This document shows positions 7,876 to 16,614 of a stretch of DNA of 64,000 bases, piece by piece; position 1 is the stretch's first letter, and every line of letters starts with the position of its first letter. The stretch lies in assembly GCF_039540195.1 (NCBI RefSeq), contig NZ_BAABEO010000009.1, forward strand, positions 62,001 to 126,000, read 5' to 3'. The notes below the pieces were generated by a model. The model worked only from the letters and a program-made list of their open reading frames with translations. It made no database searches and had not been told where the DNA came from. The stretch comes from Zafaria ginkgonis (lineage in GTDB: Bacteria; Actinomycetota; Actinomycetes; Actinomycetales; Micrococcaceae). The translations under genes were made by a program, and so were the position numbers.

Positions 7876-9177
7876 ATGGCCACACCCCTGCACTTTGGAT
7901 TCTTCAGTTCGTTCTCGGCCCCGGCCTGGCACGCGCCCGATGACCGCATGTTCGGCGACGACTGGCCCTCAGGCGGCTACCACAGCTGGCTGGCGCGGCG
8001 CGTCGAGGCGGCCAAGTTCGACTTCCTCTTCTTCGAGGACACCTCCGGGGTCTCCCGGATCAACAACGAGAGCATCGACACCGACTTGCGCTACGCGCTC
8101 AGCGCCCCGAAGAACGACCCGGTCGCGCTGATCACCTACCTGTCGGCCGTGACGGAGCGGCTTGGGCTCGTCGCCACCGCTTCCACCTCGCTCTACCCGC
8201 CATTCCTGCTGGCCCGGCTGTATTCGACGATCGACAGCCTCAGTCGCGGCCGTGCCGGCTGGAACATCGTCACCTCCTCGGAAAACGAGTCCGCGCAGAA
8301 CTTTGGGCAGGATGCGCTGCTGCCGACCCAGCAGCGCTATGACAAGGCCGAGGAGTTCGTGGAGGTGGTCTCCAAGCTGTGGGGCTCCTGGGACGCCGAT
8401 GCCGTCGTCAAGGACCTGGCGAACAACGTCTACACGGATTCCAGCCGGGTGCGCTCGATCGACCACGCCGGCGAGCACTTCAAGGTGCGCGGACCGCTGA
8501 ACACCTACCCCTCCCCGCAGCACCGGCCGGTCTTTGCCCAAGCCGGCGGTTCCCCGAGGGGGCGCGACTTCGCCGCCAAGCATGCGGAGCTGATCATGAG
8601 CGTGACCATCGGAGGCGTCGAGGCGATGAAGGAGTTCCGGGAGGACATCCACGCCCGCATGCGCGCCCACGGACGCGATCCGCGCGAGGCGCGCATCGTT
8701 TACGCGCTGCACCCCCACATCACGGAGAACGTATCGACGTTCCGCCGCTCGATCACGGACGAACAGCTGGTCCCGGTACTGGGCAAGCACGGCGCCCACC
8801 TGGGCGTCGACCTGCTCACCTACGACCTGGACAGGCCGTTCCCCACCGACGTCGAGGCCAGCGGCACCACCAGCATGCTCACCTCGCTGAAGGAGAAGGG
8901 CCGGCGCGGCATCACGCTGCGCGAGGCGATCATCGACTTCCACTGGGGGGACGACGAGTTGGGCTCGATTGGCCCGGCCTCGTCCATCGCCGAGAACCTC
9001 ATCTCGGCGATGGACGAGGCCGGCGGCGACGGCTACATCTTCATGGCCACCCAGGACGCCAACCGCGCGGTCATCGACGGGATCATCGACGAGCTGGTTC
9101 CCGAACTGCAGCGCCGCGGCGCGATGCGCACCGACTATGCCGGCAGCACGTTCCGCGAGAACCTCTTTGCCTTCTGA
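7876..9177 (+). CDS. FMNH2-dependent luciferase-like monooxygenase (NtaA/SnaA/DszA type)
   Basis: 433-aa bacterial-luciferase-fold monooxygenase of the long NtaA/SnaA/DszA subgroup. It has the GRAGWNIVTS signature near 125, a PVFAQAGGS(P) segment near 220 and the C-terminal RRGAMRTDYAG...FRENL ending. Members use reduced flavin from a separate reductase to oxygenate N-, S- or carbonyl-containing substrates, often cleaving C-N or C-S bonds. AGGAG lies 10 nt before the ATG. No flavin reductase is next to it; the HpaC-like protein at 16611-17216 or the fusion at 60924 would have to serve in trans. It shares a divergent promoter region with the ring-cleavage operon, so a role in the same pathway is plausible but unproven. 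Confidence 0.85.
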   Translation: MATPLHFGFFSSFSAPAWHAPDDRMFGDDWPSGGYHSWLARRVEAAKFDFLFFEDTSGVSRINNESIDTDLRYALSAPKNDPVALITYLSAVTERLGLVATASTSLYPPFLLARLYSTIDSLSRGRAGWNIVTSSENESAQNFGQDALLPTQQRYDKAEEFVEVVSKLWGSWDADAVVKDLANNVYTDSSRVRSIDHAGEHFKVRGPLNTYPSPQHRPVFAQAGGSPRGRDFAAKHAELIMSVTIGGVEAMKEFREDIHARMRAHGRDPREARIVYALHPHITENVSTFRRSITDEQLVPVLGKHGAHLGVDLLTYDLDRPFPTDVEASGTTSMLTSLKEKGRRGITLREAIIDFHWGDDELGSIGPASSIAENLISAMDEAGGDGYIFMATQDANRAVIDGIIDELVPELQRRGAMRTDYAGSTFRENLFAF

Positions 9178-9239
9178 CGCTCCGTCCCTCAGGCCGTGGC
9201 CCCGCCACGAAGCCTCCATCGATACCTTCAGGGGAACCA

Positions 9240-10598
9240 ATGACTGAAAACACCGAGAACAACGCCTCCGACGTGCTGATCGTGGGCGGCGGTTTCACCG
9301 GGCTGGCGGCCGCCCGCGACCTCACCCGGGCGGGCCTGTCCGTCACCCTGCTCGAGGCCCGCGACCGCCTCGGCGGGCGGACGCTGTACCGCGACAGCCC
9401 GTTGGGCCGCCCTCTCGAGATCGGCGGCGGGTTCGTGCACTGGCTCCAGCCCCACCTCTGGGCGGAGATGACCGCATACGGGCTCGAGCTCCAGCCCGTG
9501 GAGTCCGTCGATCGGGTCTACTGGATCGCCGACGGTACCGTGAACACGACCCCGCTGGGCGAGTACAAGGCCCTGCTGAGCAAGGGGCAGGGCGCCCTGT
9601 CCGCGCGGGCCCTCGAGGCGTTCCCGAACCCCTATGAACCGTTCCCGCTGACCGAGGCCGCTCTCGCGGCCGACGGCGCCTCCGTCGCCGAGACCATCGC
9701 CGAACTGGGCCTGCCGGATGACCTCACGGACATCCTGCGCGGACACTGGACACTGTCCTTCAGCGGTTCGACGGCGGACGGCGCGCTCTCGCAAGTCCTG
9801 CGCCACACCGCGCTGGCCGGCGGGGCCTGGCGCATGCGCCAAGAGGCGGCCTCCACCTACCTGATCCGCGGCGGGACCAGGGCCCTGGTCGACGCGTTCG
9901 CCGGGGACACCGCCGCCGACGTCCGGCTGGGCGCCACGGTGGCGTCGGTGCGGCAGTTCGACGGCGCGGCGGCCGTCACCACGACCGCCGGCGAGGTCTT
10001 CACCGCCGGCCACGTGATCGTCACGGTGCCGCTGAACATCCTCAATTCCATCGAGTTCGAACCTCCGCTGTCGGAGACCAAACGCGCGGCAGGACGGGAG
10101 GGGCAGGTCTCCACCGGCTTGAAGGTGTGGATCAGGGTGCGCGGCGAGGTGGACAGGTTCATCGCGTTCGCTCCCGACTCCTACCCGCTGACCATGATGG
10201 GCTGGGAGTTCGAGGTCGACGGGGACACGATCCTGCTGGCCTTCGGGCCCCGCGCCGACGAGCTCGACGTCACCGACGTGGCCGCGGTGCAGGCAGCGGT
10301 CAGCCAGTGGCGCCCGGACCTGGAGGTTGTGGCGGTCGACGCGCACGACTGGACCCGGGATCCGCTCTCCGGCGAGACCTGGGGCATGCTGCGCACCGAC
10401 CAACTCTCCACCCAGATCGAGGAGCTCAACCGTCCGGAGGGCGCGGTGCAGCTAGCCGGCAGCGACCAGGCGCTGGGCTGGAACGGCCACATCGACGGCG
10501 CCATTGAAAGCGGACGCCGGGCCGCCCGCCGCATCCTCAACGCGGCGGCCGATCCGCGGGCGCTGGAGAGCGCCGCGTCCCTGGTGGGGGGAGCCTAG
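9240..10598 (+). CDS. Flavin-containing amine oxidase (monoamine oxidase family)
   Basis: 452-aa FAD amine oxidase. The N-terminal Rossmann motif VLIVGGGFTGLAAARDL is followed by EARDRLGGRT and the GGGFVHW segment of the MAO family, and the C-terminus has the GWNGHIDGAIESGRRAA flavin-binding end. It oxidatively deaminates an amine to an aldehyde with H2O2 release. An open frame extends far upstream across the monooxygenase gene, but the ATG at 9240, just after AGGGGAACCA, gives the family length. It lies 62 nt downstream of the monooxygenase and is probably co-transcribed. It converges on the ureohydrolase gene, so amine or putrescine breakdown is a possible common theme. Substrate unknown. 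Confidence 0.85.
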   Translation: MTENTENNASDVLIVGGGFTGLAAARDLTRAGLSVTLLEARDRLGGRTLYRDSPLGRPLEIGGGFVHWLQPHLWAEMTAYGLELQPVESVDRVYWIADGTVNTTPLGEYKALLSKGQGALSARALEAFPNPYEPFPLTEAALAADGASVAETIAELGLPDDLTDILRGHWTLSFSGSTADGALSQVLRHTALAGGAWRMRQEAASTYLIRGGTRALVDAFAGDTAADVRLGATVASVRQFDGAAAVTTTAGEVFTAGHVIVTVPLNILNSIEFEPPLSETKRAAGREGQVSTGLKVWIRVRGEVDRFIAFAPDSYPLTMMGWEFEVDGDTILLAFGPRADELDVTDVAAVQAAVSQWRPDLEVVAVDAHDWTRDPLSGETWGMLRTDQLSTQIEELNRPEGAVQLAGSDQALGWNGHIDGAIESGRRAARRILNAAADPRALESAASLVGGA

Positions 10599-10731
10599 AC
10601 GGCCCTTCCAGCGACACGGCACCGGCGCCAGCGGCCAGCGCCTTCCGGACCAGCTACGCGGGGCCGCTGGACGGGTCCGTTAGGCGGATTCGCTAGTGGA
10701 CGGGGGCGGTTGCGGCAGTGCCGCTGTGGGC

Positions 10732-11739
10732 CTAGGCGGCCGGCATCGCGCCGTCGTCCTCCGCGCGGGCATCCTCCGCCCGGGTGGCCAGCAGGGTGAT
10801 CAGGTCGAAGACCACGGTGGCGGCGGCCAGGCTGGTGACCTCCGCGTGGTCGTAGGCCGGGGCCACTTCCACCACGTCCGCGCCGCGCAGGTCCAGGCCG
10901 CCCAGGCCGCGCAGGACCGCCAGCAGTTCGCGGGAGAGCAGTCCGCCGACCTCGGGGGTGCCGGTGCCGGGAGCGCAGCCGGGATCCAGGACGTCGATGT
11001 CCACCGAGATGTACAGGGGCGCGTCCCCGACCCGCTCGCGGATGCGCCGGATGGCCTCGGGCACGCCGAGGGTGTCCAGGTCGGTGCTGCGCAGGATCTG
11101 GAAGCCGAAGTCGTGGTCGCGCAGGAAGTCGTCGCGGTCGTAGACCGGCCCGCGGATGCCCACGTGCATGGAGCGGTCTTCCAGCAGCAGCCCTTCCTCG
11201 AAGGCCCGCCGGAACATGGTCCCGTGGGTGACGGGCTGGCCGAAGTAGCTGTCCCAGGTGTCCAGGTGGGCGTCGAAGTGCAGCAGGGCCACCGGTCCGT
11301 GCACGCGGGCCAGCGCCCGGAGCATCCCCAGGGCGATGCTGTGGTCCCCGCCGACGGCAATCACGCGGCGGTCAGGGGACATGAGCGTAAGGGCGTGGTC
11401 CTCGATCTGGCCGATCGCCTGTCCGATGTCGTAGGGGGTGCAGTCGACGTCGCCGGCGTCCACCACCTGCAGGGTGCGCAGCGGTTCGGCGTCCAGCTCC
11501 ACGTGGTAGCCCGGCCGCAGCAGCCGGGAGGCTTCCCGGACCGCCGCGGGTCCGAACCGGGCGCCCGGACGGTAGGAGGTGCCGCCGTCGTACGGCACGC
11601 CCAGGACGGCGACGTCGAAGTCGGGCACCTGGTGCAGCTGCGGCAGGCGGGCGAACGTGCCCAGTCCCGCGTAGCGGGGACTGCGGGTCGGGTCGGCGGG
11701 GCCGACGGGTTTGTGGGGGACAGCTTCGTGATGGACCAT
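10732..11739 (-). CDS. Ureohydrolase (agmatinase / guanidino-acid hydrolase family)
   Basis: 335-aa arginase-superfamily hydrolase with the full binuclear Mn set: H133 in GGDHS, D156/H158/D160 in FDAHLD and D247/D249 in SVDIDVLDP, followed by the APGTGTPE motif. It splits a guanidino compound (agmatine, guanidinobutyrate, guanidinopropionate and similar) into an amine and urea; specificity cannot be read by eye. The ATG has AGAAGG five bases upstream and starts 20 nt after the aspartase stop, so it is the last gene of the minus-strand operon from 17216. The 133-nt gap to the convergent amine oxidase holds no clear terminator. Confidence 0.88.
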   Translation of the reverse strand: MVHHEAVPHKPVGPADPTRSPRYAGLGTFARLPQLHQVPDFDVAVLGVPYDGGTSYRPGARFGPAAVREASRLLRPGYHVELDAEPLRTLQVVDAGDVDCTPYDIGQAIGQIEDHALTLMSPDRRVIAVGGDHSIALGMLRALARVHGPVALLHFDAHLDTWDSYFGQPVTHGTMFRRAFEEGLLLEDRSMHVGIRGPVYDRDDFLRDHDFGFQILRSTDLDTLGVPEAIRRIRERVGDAPLYISVDIDVLDPGCAPGTGTPEVGGLLSRELLAVLRGLGGLDLRGADVVEVAPAYDHAEVTSLAAATVVFDLITLLATRAEDARAEDDGAMPAA

Positions 11740-11759
11740 GGAAACCTTCTGTTGTCGGA

Positions 11760-13220
11760 TTAGCTCAGCGGCAGCGGGACGACGGCGGCCAGCCGCAGCC
11801 CCGGGGTGGTCAGCAGTTCGGGGGTGCCGAGCACGGCCTCGAGCTCGGCGTCGTCCATCAGCGCCCGGGCACGGACGACGTCGATCACCCCGGCGCCGGT
11901 GCGCATGGCGTGCTGCGCGACCTCGGTGGCGCAGTGGTAGCCGATGTACGGCACCAGCGCGGTGACCAGGCCGATCGAGTTCTCCACCCCGGCCCGCAGG
12001 CCTTCCCGGTCGGCGGTGATGCCCTCGACGCAGCGCTCGGCCAGGACCGTGCAGGCGGCAGTAAGCTCCCCGACGCTTTCGAACAGGGCGCGGGCCATGA
12101 TCGGCTCGAAGGCGTTCAGCTGCAGCTGTCCGGCTTCGGCGGCCATGGTCACTGTCAGGTCCTTGCCGATGACGGAGAAGGCCACCTGGTTGACCACCTC
12201 GGGGATGACCGGGTTGACCTTGCCCGGCATGATGGACGATCCGGCCTGCACGGCCGGCAGCACGATCTCGCCCAGCCCCGCGCGCGGGCCGGAGGAGAGC
12301 AGGCGCAGGTCATTGGCCACCTTGGAGAGCTTGACCGCGATCCGCTTCAGGACGCTGGAGAACTGGACCAGCGCCCCGACGTCCTGGGTAGCCTCGATCA
12401 GGTTCCCGGCCGGCACTACGGGCACGGCCGCGATCCGGGCCAGGTGGCCGCACGCCGCCGCCGCGTAGTCCGCATGGGCGTTGAGGCCGGTGCCGATGGC
12501 CGTCCCGCCGAGGTTCACCTCCCGGATCAGCCCCATCGCCTCGGCCAGGCGCAGCTCGTCCTCGGCGAGCATCACGGCGAAGGCGCCGAACTCCTGGCCC
12601 AGGGTCATGGGGACGGCGTCCTGGAGCTGGGTCCTGCCCATCTTCAGGTAGTCCCGGAACTCCACTGACTTGCGCTCCATGGCCGCCCGCAGCCCGCCCA
12701 TGGCGGCCAGCAGGGAGCCGGCCGCGCGGTGCAGCCCGACCCGCAGCGCGGTGGGGTATACGTCGTTGGTGCTCTGGCCGAGGTTCACGTGCTCGATCGG
12801 GTGCACCTGGCCGTAGTCGCCCTTGGTGTGGCCGAGCAGTTCCAGCGCCCGGTTGGCGATGACCTCGTTGGCGTTCATGTTGGTGGAGGTGCCCGCGCCG
12901 CCCTGCAGGACGTCGACGACGAACTCGGCGCCGAGCTTCCCCTCCTGGACCTCGCGGCAGGCCGCGGCGATGGCGTCGGCGCGGCGGTGGTCCAGCAGGC
13001 CGAGCTGGCGGTTGGCCTCCGTGGCCGCCTCCTTCACGCAGCCCAGCGCCCAGACCAGGTCGGTGTGCAGGCCGATCGGAACGCCCGTCATCCTGAAGTT
13101 TTCCATCGCCCGGGCGGTGTGCACGCCGTAGTACGCGGCGGCGGGGACCTCCAGTTCGCCGAGCAGGTCGTGCTCGGTCCGGGTCTGCGTTCCTGTTGCC
13201 GGTATGGGCTCAGCGGACAC
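11760..13220 (-). CDS. aspA: Aspartate ammonia-lyase
   Basis: About 486 aa, aspartase/fumarase superfamily. It has the signature GSSIMPGKVNP near residue 325 and the aspartase N-terminus (EHDLLGELEVPAAAYYGVHT). It converts L-aspartate to fumarate and ammonia. An ATG at 13265 would give 501 aa, but the GTG at 13220 follows AAAGGCAGG at good spacing and removes a proline-rich extension lying inside the upstream M20 gene; I prefer it. It overlaps the M20 gene by 11 nt. Directly downstream of an amidohydrolase, it could consume aspartate freed from an N-acyl-aspartate. EDDS lyase belongs to the same superfamily, but the N-terminus here is aspartase-like. Confidence 0.88.
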   Translation of the reverse strand: MSAEPIPATGTQTRTEHDLLGELEVPAAAYYGVHTARAMENFRMTGVPIGLHTDLVWALGCVKEAATEANRQLGLLDHRRADAIAAACREVQEGKLGAEFVVDVLQGGAGTSTNMNANEVIANRALELLGHTKGDYGQVHPIEHVNLGQSTNDVYPTALRVGLHRAAGSLLAAMGGLRAAMERKSVEFRDYLKMGRTQLQDAVPMTLGQEFGAFAVMLAEDELRLAEAMGLIREVNLGGTAIGTGLNAHADYAAAACGHLARIAAVPVVPAGNLIEATQDVGALVQFSSVLKRIAVKLSKVANDLRLLSSGPRAGLGEIVLPAVQAGSSIMPGKVNPVIPEVVNQVAFSVIGKDLTVTMAAEAGQLQLNAFEPIMARALFESVGELTAACTVLAERCVEGITADREGLRAGVENSIGLVTALVPYIGYHCATEVAQHAMRTGAGVIDVVRARALMDDAELEAVLGTPELLTTPGLRLAAVVPLPLS

Positions 13221-14433
13221 CGAGGGCCTGCCTTTCGTCGTCGGATGGGGTGGGGGAGGGGACATTGCCGGCGGGGTCCGCGGACATCAGGCGCCCGCGC
13301 AGGTCCGCGTCCAGGGCTGCGTCGATGCAGGTCCAGGCCATGGCCTTGGCCGCATCCAGCACCGCGCGGTCCGCCGCGCCGGTGACGCAGTGCTCGGCGA
13401 ATTCCTTCTGGTGGTTGACCGCCGGCAGCGAACCGATGCCGATGTAGGGGTGGATGGCCGGCAGCACCAGCGAGACGTTTCCCATGTCGGTGGAGGCCCG
13501 GTTCATCCGCATGTCAGGACCGGATTCGGTGAATCTGCGGCCCAGGGCCACGGCGTTGTCCACATAGCGCGCCAGCAGGTCCTCGTCCGTGCGGAACTCC
13601 GAGTACGGCTTGCTTTCGGCCTCGATGTCCAGGCCGCAGCCGGTGGCCAGCGCCCCGGCCTCGAAGCAGCGCCGGACCTTCTCCTCTAAGACGTCCAGCT
13701 CCGCCAGCGAGCCGGCACGGACGTACCAGCGGCCCTCGGTCACTTCCGGAATGGCGTTCGGTGCCTCGCCTCCGTTGGTCAGCACCCCGTGGACCCTGGT
13801 CCCGCCCTCCAGCTGCTGGCGCAGCATGCCGATCGCGACCTGGGCCACGGTGAAGGCGTCGGCGGCGTTGATACCGCGCTCCGGATAGGCCGCGGCGTGG
13901 GAGGCCTTGCCGCGGTAGCGGATCCTGCTGTGGGAGACGGCGAACGGTTCGGCCCGGGCCACGTCCAGCGGACCCGGGTGGACCATCATGGCCGCGTGCT
14001 GGCCGTCGAACGCGCCACGTTCCAGCAGTTCGATCTTGCCGCCGCCGCCCTCCTCGGCCGGGGTGCCGAAAACGGTGATCCTGGCGTCCAGGGCGTCGGC
14101 GATCGGGGCCAACGCCGCGGCGGCACCGACAGCCGCCGCGGCAATGATGTTGTGCCCGCAGGCGTGGCCGAGCCCCGGCAGCGCGTCGTACTCGGCGCAG
14201 ATCGCCAGCCGCAGCGGCCCGCGGCCCACGCCGGCCGAAAACGCCGTCGGAAACCCGCACAGTTCCCGCTTCACCTCGTAGCCGAAACCCGCCAGTTCGC
14301 CGGTGATCCAGCCGGCGGCCTGGTGCTCCTGCCAGCCCGTTTCCGGGTTGGCGTGGATCCGGTGGGAGAGTCCCAGGATGCGTTCGGAGAGCGCGTCGAT
14401 GCGGCCGGCGGCCACGTCCTTGAGGCTTTTCAC
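13210..14433 (-). CDS. M20 (M20D-type) metallo-amidohydrolase
   Basis: 407-aa zinc amidohydrolase of the AbgA/hippurate hydrolase/IAA-amino-acid hydrolase group. Metal-binding residues are visible in GHACGHN (H90, C92, H94) and TPAEEGGGG (E127, E128), and the dimerisation domain sits between about 175 and 290. It cleaves N-acyl-amino acids. The GTG at 14433 overlaps the stop of the DUF1028 gene (GTGA), giving coupling; the longer ATG start lies inside that gene. With aspartase next in the operon, an N-acyl-aspartate substrate is an attractive guess. Other amino-acid conjugates or N-carbamoyl compounds remain possible. Confidence 0.85.
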   Translation of the reverse strand: MKSLKDVAAGRIDALSERILGLSHRIHANPETGWQEHQAAGWITGELAGFGYEVKRELCGFPTAFSAGVGRGPLRLAICAEYDALPGLGHACGHNIIAAAAVGAAAALAPIADALDARITVFGTPAEEGGGGKIELLERGAFDGQHAAMMVHPGPLDVARAEPFAVSHSRIRYRGKASHAAAYPERGINAADAFTVAQVAIGMLRQQLEGGTRVHGVLTNGGEAPNAIPEVTEGRWYVRAGSLAELDVLEEKVRRCFEAGALATGCGLDIEAESKPYSEFRTDEDLLARYVDNAVALGRRFTESGPDMRMNRASTDMGNVSLVLPAIHPYIGIGSLPAVNHQKEFAEHCVTGAADRAVLDAAKAMAWTCIDAALDADLRGRLMSADPAGNVPSPTPSDDERQALGVR

Positions 14434-15104
14434 AGGTCCCCCGGCACCCCGTAGCTGGGCGCGAGGGCCGGCTGCACCGCGCGCAGCTTGTAGTCGCGCT
14501 TCTGCGGACGCCACAGTTCCCAGAGGCCGGCGAGCTGGCCGATCGGATCCTCCTCCGCCCAGTCCACCCGCAGGTCCGTGACCGCCCAGGGCACGTCCTC
14601 GACCACGACCAGGCCCGCCGAATGCTCCGGGCCCTCCTCGCCGCCGGCGTCGCGGCCGGCCAGCAGGCCGGCCAGCAGCCGGTCCTCGAGCTCGCCCTCG
14701 GCCGCGGCGTACGCCTCGGCGATGGCGTCGACGACGGCGGGGGAGGAGAGCAGGTTGCCGGCCGCGACCGCGCCGTCGACCTCCACCGTGCGGTGGGTGC
14801 CGAGCGTCCGGGCGCCGCTGAAGGCTGCCGTGCGCCCGTCGCGTCCGACGGCGGTCAGCTGGCGGTACTCGGTGTCCGGTTCCTGCGCCAGGAGCTTGGC
14901 CATCGCCTCCTCCGCGCTCGATCCTGACTCCAGGAGATCCAACAGCTTCGCGCCCAGACCGGGATCGGTGATGTTTTGGGACGCCACCGCCCCGGTCCCT
15001 GGCCGCAGGTGCACGCAGCGCGCCGCAACGGAGGGGCTCGAGGACGTGACGACCATGCCGAAGGCGCCGGTGGCGGCATCCCGGGCTACGAGTGAGAAAG
15101 TCAT
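14430..15104 (-). CDS. DUF1028 family protein (Ntn-hydrolase-like fold)
   Basis: 224-aa DUF1028 protein, recognised by the MTFSLVARDAATGAFGMVV start and the VAARCVHLRPGTGAVASQNITDPGLG segment. The family is thought to have an N-terminal nucleophile-hydrolase-like fold, but no established reaction. It often lies with amidohydrolases and peptide/amino-acid utilisation genes, as here. The ATG has AGGAGATCC just upstream; its stop overlaps the start of the M20 gene (GTGA). Its position between monooxygenase and amidohydrolase suggests a hydrolytic step on an amide or lactam, which is inference only. Confidence 0.8.
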   Translation of the reverse strand: MTFSLVARDAATGAFGMVVTSSSPSVAARCVHLRPGTGAVASQNITDPGLGAKLLDLLESGSSAEEAMAKLLAQEPDTEYRQLTAVGRDGRTAAFSGARTLGTHRTVEVDGAVAAGNLLSSPAVVDAIAEAYAAAEGELEDRLLAGLLAGRDAGGEEGPEHSAGLVVVEDVPWAVTDLRVDWAEEDPIGQLAGLWELWRPQKRDYKLRAVQPALAPSYGVPGDL

Positions 15105-15156
15105 TGGATCTCCTGGAATCGTGCTTCTTGGACGTGTGCAGGCGGGTGGGGGCCCA

Positions 15157-16614
15157 TCAGAGACTCCCGTTCACCTTCTCGGAGAGGTTGGCCGCGTCCT
15201 TGACCAGGTCCAGGGGGCCGCTCCAGTCGAAGTTGCGGTAGACGGCCCCGAGCTGGGCGAAGGGCGGGGACTGGGCGAAGAGCTGGAAGGTCAGCCGGTG
15301 CCCGGCGTAGTCGCTGTTGAGCAGGTCGCGGGCGAAGGCCAGCAGCCGGCGGCGGTCCTCGGCCACCCAGTTGTCGTTGATGGTGTAGAACTTCTCCAGC
15401 CAGGGCGAGACCTCGGGGTCGTTGAAGGTCGCCGAGTCCGGGGTGATGCAGATCTGGCCGCCGCACAGTTCCCGGGCCGTGTGCATCATGGCCGGCAGTT
15501 GGGAGAGCGCGAAGACGCGACCGGTGTAGAGCAGGGACTGGTTGGGCATCAGCAGCCCGCCCGGGCTGGCCTCGGCGTTGGCGATCGCCGCGGTCAGGTG
15601 CGCGTTGATGCCCTCGCGGTAGCAGGCCAGCTGCGCAAGCTTCTCCTGCACCGCCTGCTGCTTTTCCAGGCCCGTCTGCTTCACGTTCCACAGCGCGGAG
15701 CCGATCATCAGGTCCGCCAGGTGCAGGGTGCGCTGGACGAACGGGAGCGCGCTGTAGCGGTGCAGGGTGGAGCGGATGAACGCGGCGGCCTTGGTGTGGC
15801 GGTAGAACAGCACGTCCTCCCACGGGATCTCCACGTTGTCGAAGACCACCAGGGATTCGACCTCGTCCACCCGGTTGGCCAGCGGGTAGTCGGCGGCCGG
15901 GGCGCGGCCGGCGAAGCCGTTGCGGGAGATGAACTTCAGGCCGGGACTGCCCAGGTCCACGACGAAGCCGACGGCGTAGTCGGAGAGCTTGTCGTTGCCC
16001 CAGTTGGCGATGGTGGGCTTGGTGAAGGCCTGGTTGGCGTACGCGGCGGCGGTCTCGTACTTGGCCCCGCGGACCACGATCCCGCTGTCGGTCTCCTTCA
16101 CCACGTGCAGCAGCATGTCCGGGTCTTGGTCCTGCGGGGCCTTGGAGCGGTCGCCCTTCGGATCGGTGTTGGCGGAGATGTGGAACGGATCGCCCTTGAT
16201 GGTGCGGGCGATGTGCCGGCGGATGTTCTCGGAGAACCGCGGGTCCACCTCGTTGAGCACGTCCTGGCCGTCGTAAAGGGACCACATCTCGCCGATGGTC
16301 TCGTCGCCGACGCGGGTCACCACGCCGCCGGCCTCGCGCTGGACCAGTTCGACCGCGGCGCGCTTGTCCTTCCAGTCCTGCTGCGTCTTGGGCAGCCGGT
16401 TGGCGATCGCGTTGGCTTCGCCCGTTTCCTCGTCCGCGTAGGTCATGACCTTGCGGGAGTGCTCCTCGTGGGCCAGGTCGTAGATCCTGGCCCGGACGTC
16501 CACCACGGGCTTGAACATCGGGTGGGTGGTGACGTCCTTGACCTTTTCGCCGTCGATCCAGATCTGGCGGCCGTCGCGGATCGACTCGCGGTATTCGTTT
16601 CCTGTGCGGATCAC
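15157..16614 (-). CDS. HpaB-type FADH2-dependent aromatic monooxygenase, oxygenase component
   Basis: 485-aa member of the 4-hydroxyphenylacetate 3-hydroxylase (HpaB/PvcC) family with an acyl-CoA-dehydrogenase-like fold. The family N-terminus (RTGNEYRESIRDGRQIWIDGE) and the ELCGGQICITPD segment near 425 are clear. It hydroxylates a phenol or related ring using reduced flavin from its partner. The GTG at 16614 overlaps the stop of the flavin reductase gene (GTGA), so oxygenase and reductase are coupled. The length is typical. Operon neighbours point to a nitrogen-containing substrate or an amino-acid-conjugated phenolic; the exact one cannot be told. Confidence 0.88.
   Translation of the reverse strand: MIRTGNEYRESIRDGRQIWIDGEKVKDVTTHPMFKPVVDVRARIYDLAHEEHSRKVMTYADEETGEANAIANRLPKTQQDWKDKRAAVELVQREAGGVVTRVGDETIGEMWSLYDGQDVLNEVDPRFSENIRRHIARTIKGDPFHISANTDPKGDRSKAPQDQDPDMLLHVVKETDSGIVVRGAKYETAAAYANQAFTKPTIANWGNDKLSDYAVGFVVDLGSPGLKFISRNGFAGRAPAADYPLANRVDEVESLVVFDNVEIPWEDVLFYRHTKAAAFIRSTLHRYSALPFVQRTLHLADLMIGSALWNVKQTGLEKQQAVQEKLAQLACYREGINAHLTAAIANAEASPGGLLMPNQSLLYTGRVFALSQLPAMMHTARELCGGQICITPDSATFNDPEVSPWLEKFYTINDNWVAEDRRRLLAFARDLLNSDYAGHRLTFQLFAQSPPFAQLGAVYRNFDWSGPLDLVKDAANLSEKVNGSL

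Noticed and set aside
4944..7949. 1001-aa minus-strand open frame joining aldehyde dehydrogenase territory to the thiolase-like protein
   Set aside because: Only the part from 6140 downward reads as protein family sequence; upstream it is an out-of-frame shadow of the aldehyde dehydrogenase gene.
11755..11775. tRNA-like string GGATTAGCTCAGCGGCAG
   Set aside because: It resembles a tRNA D-arm, but no anticodon arm, T-arm or acceptor pairing follows; it is the intergenic end plus the aspartase 3' codons.
11760..13220. Possible EDDS/iminodisuccinate lyase instead of aspartase, given NtaA-type monooxygenases in the window
   Set aside because: The N-terminus and signature follow aspartase closely, and the NtaA-type genes are in other operons, so aminopolycarboxylate use is not supported.
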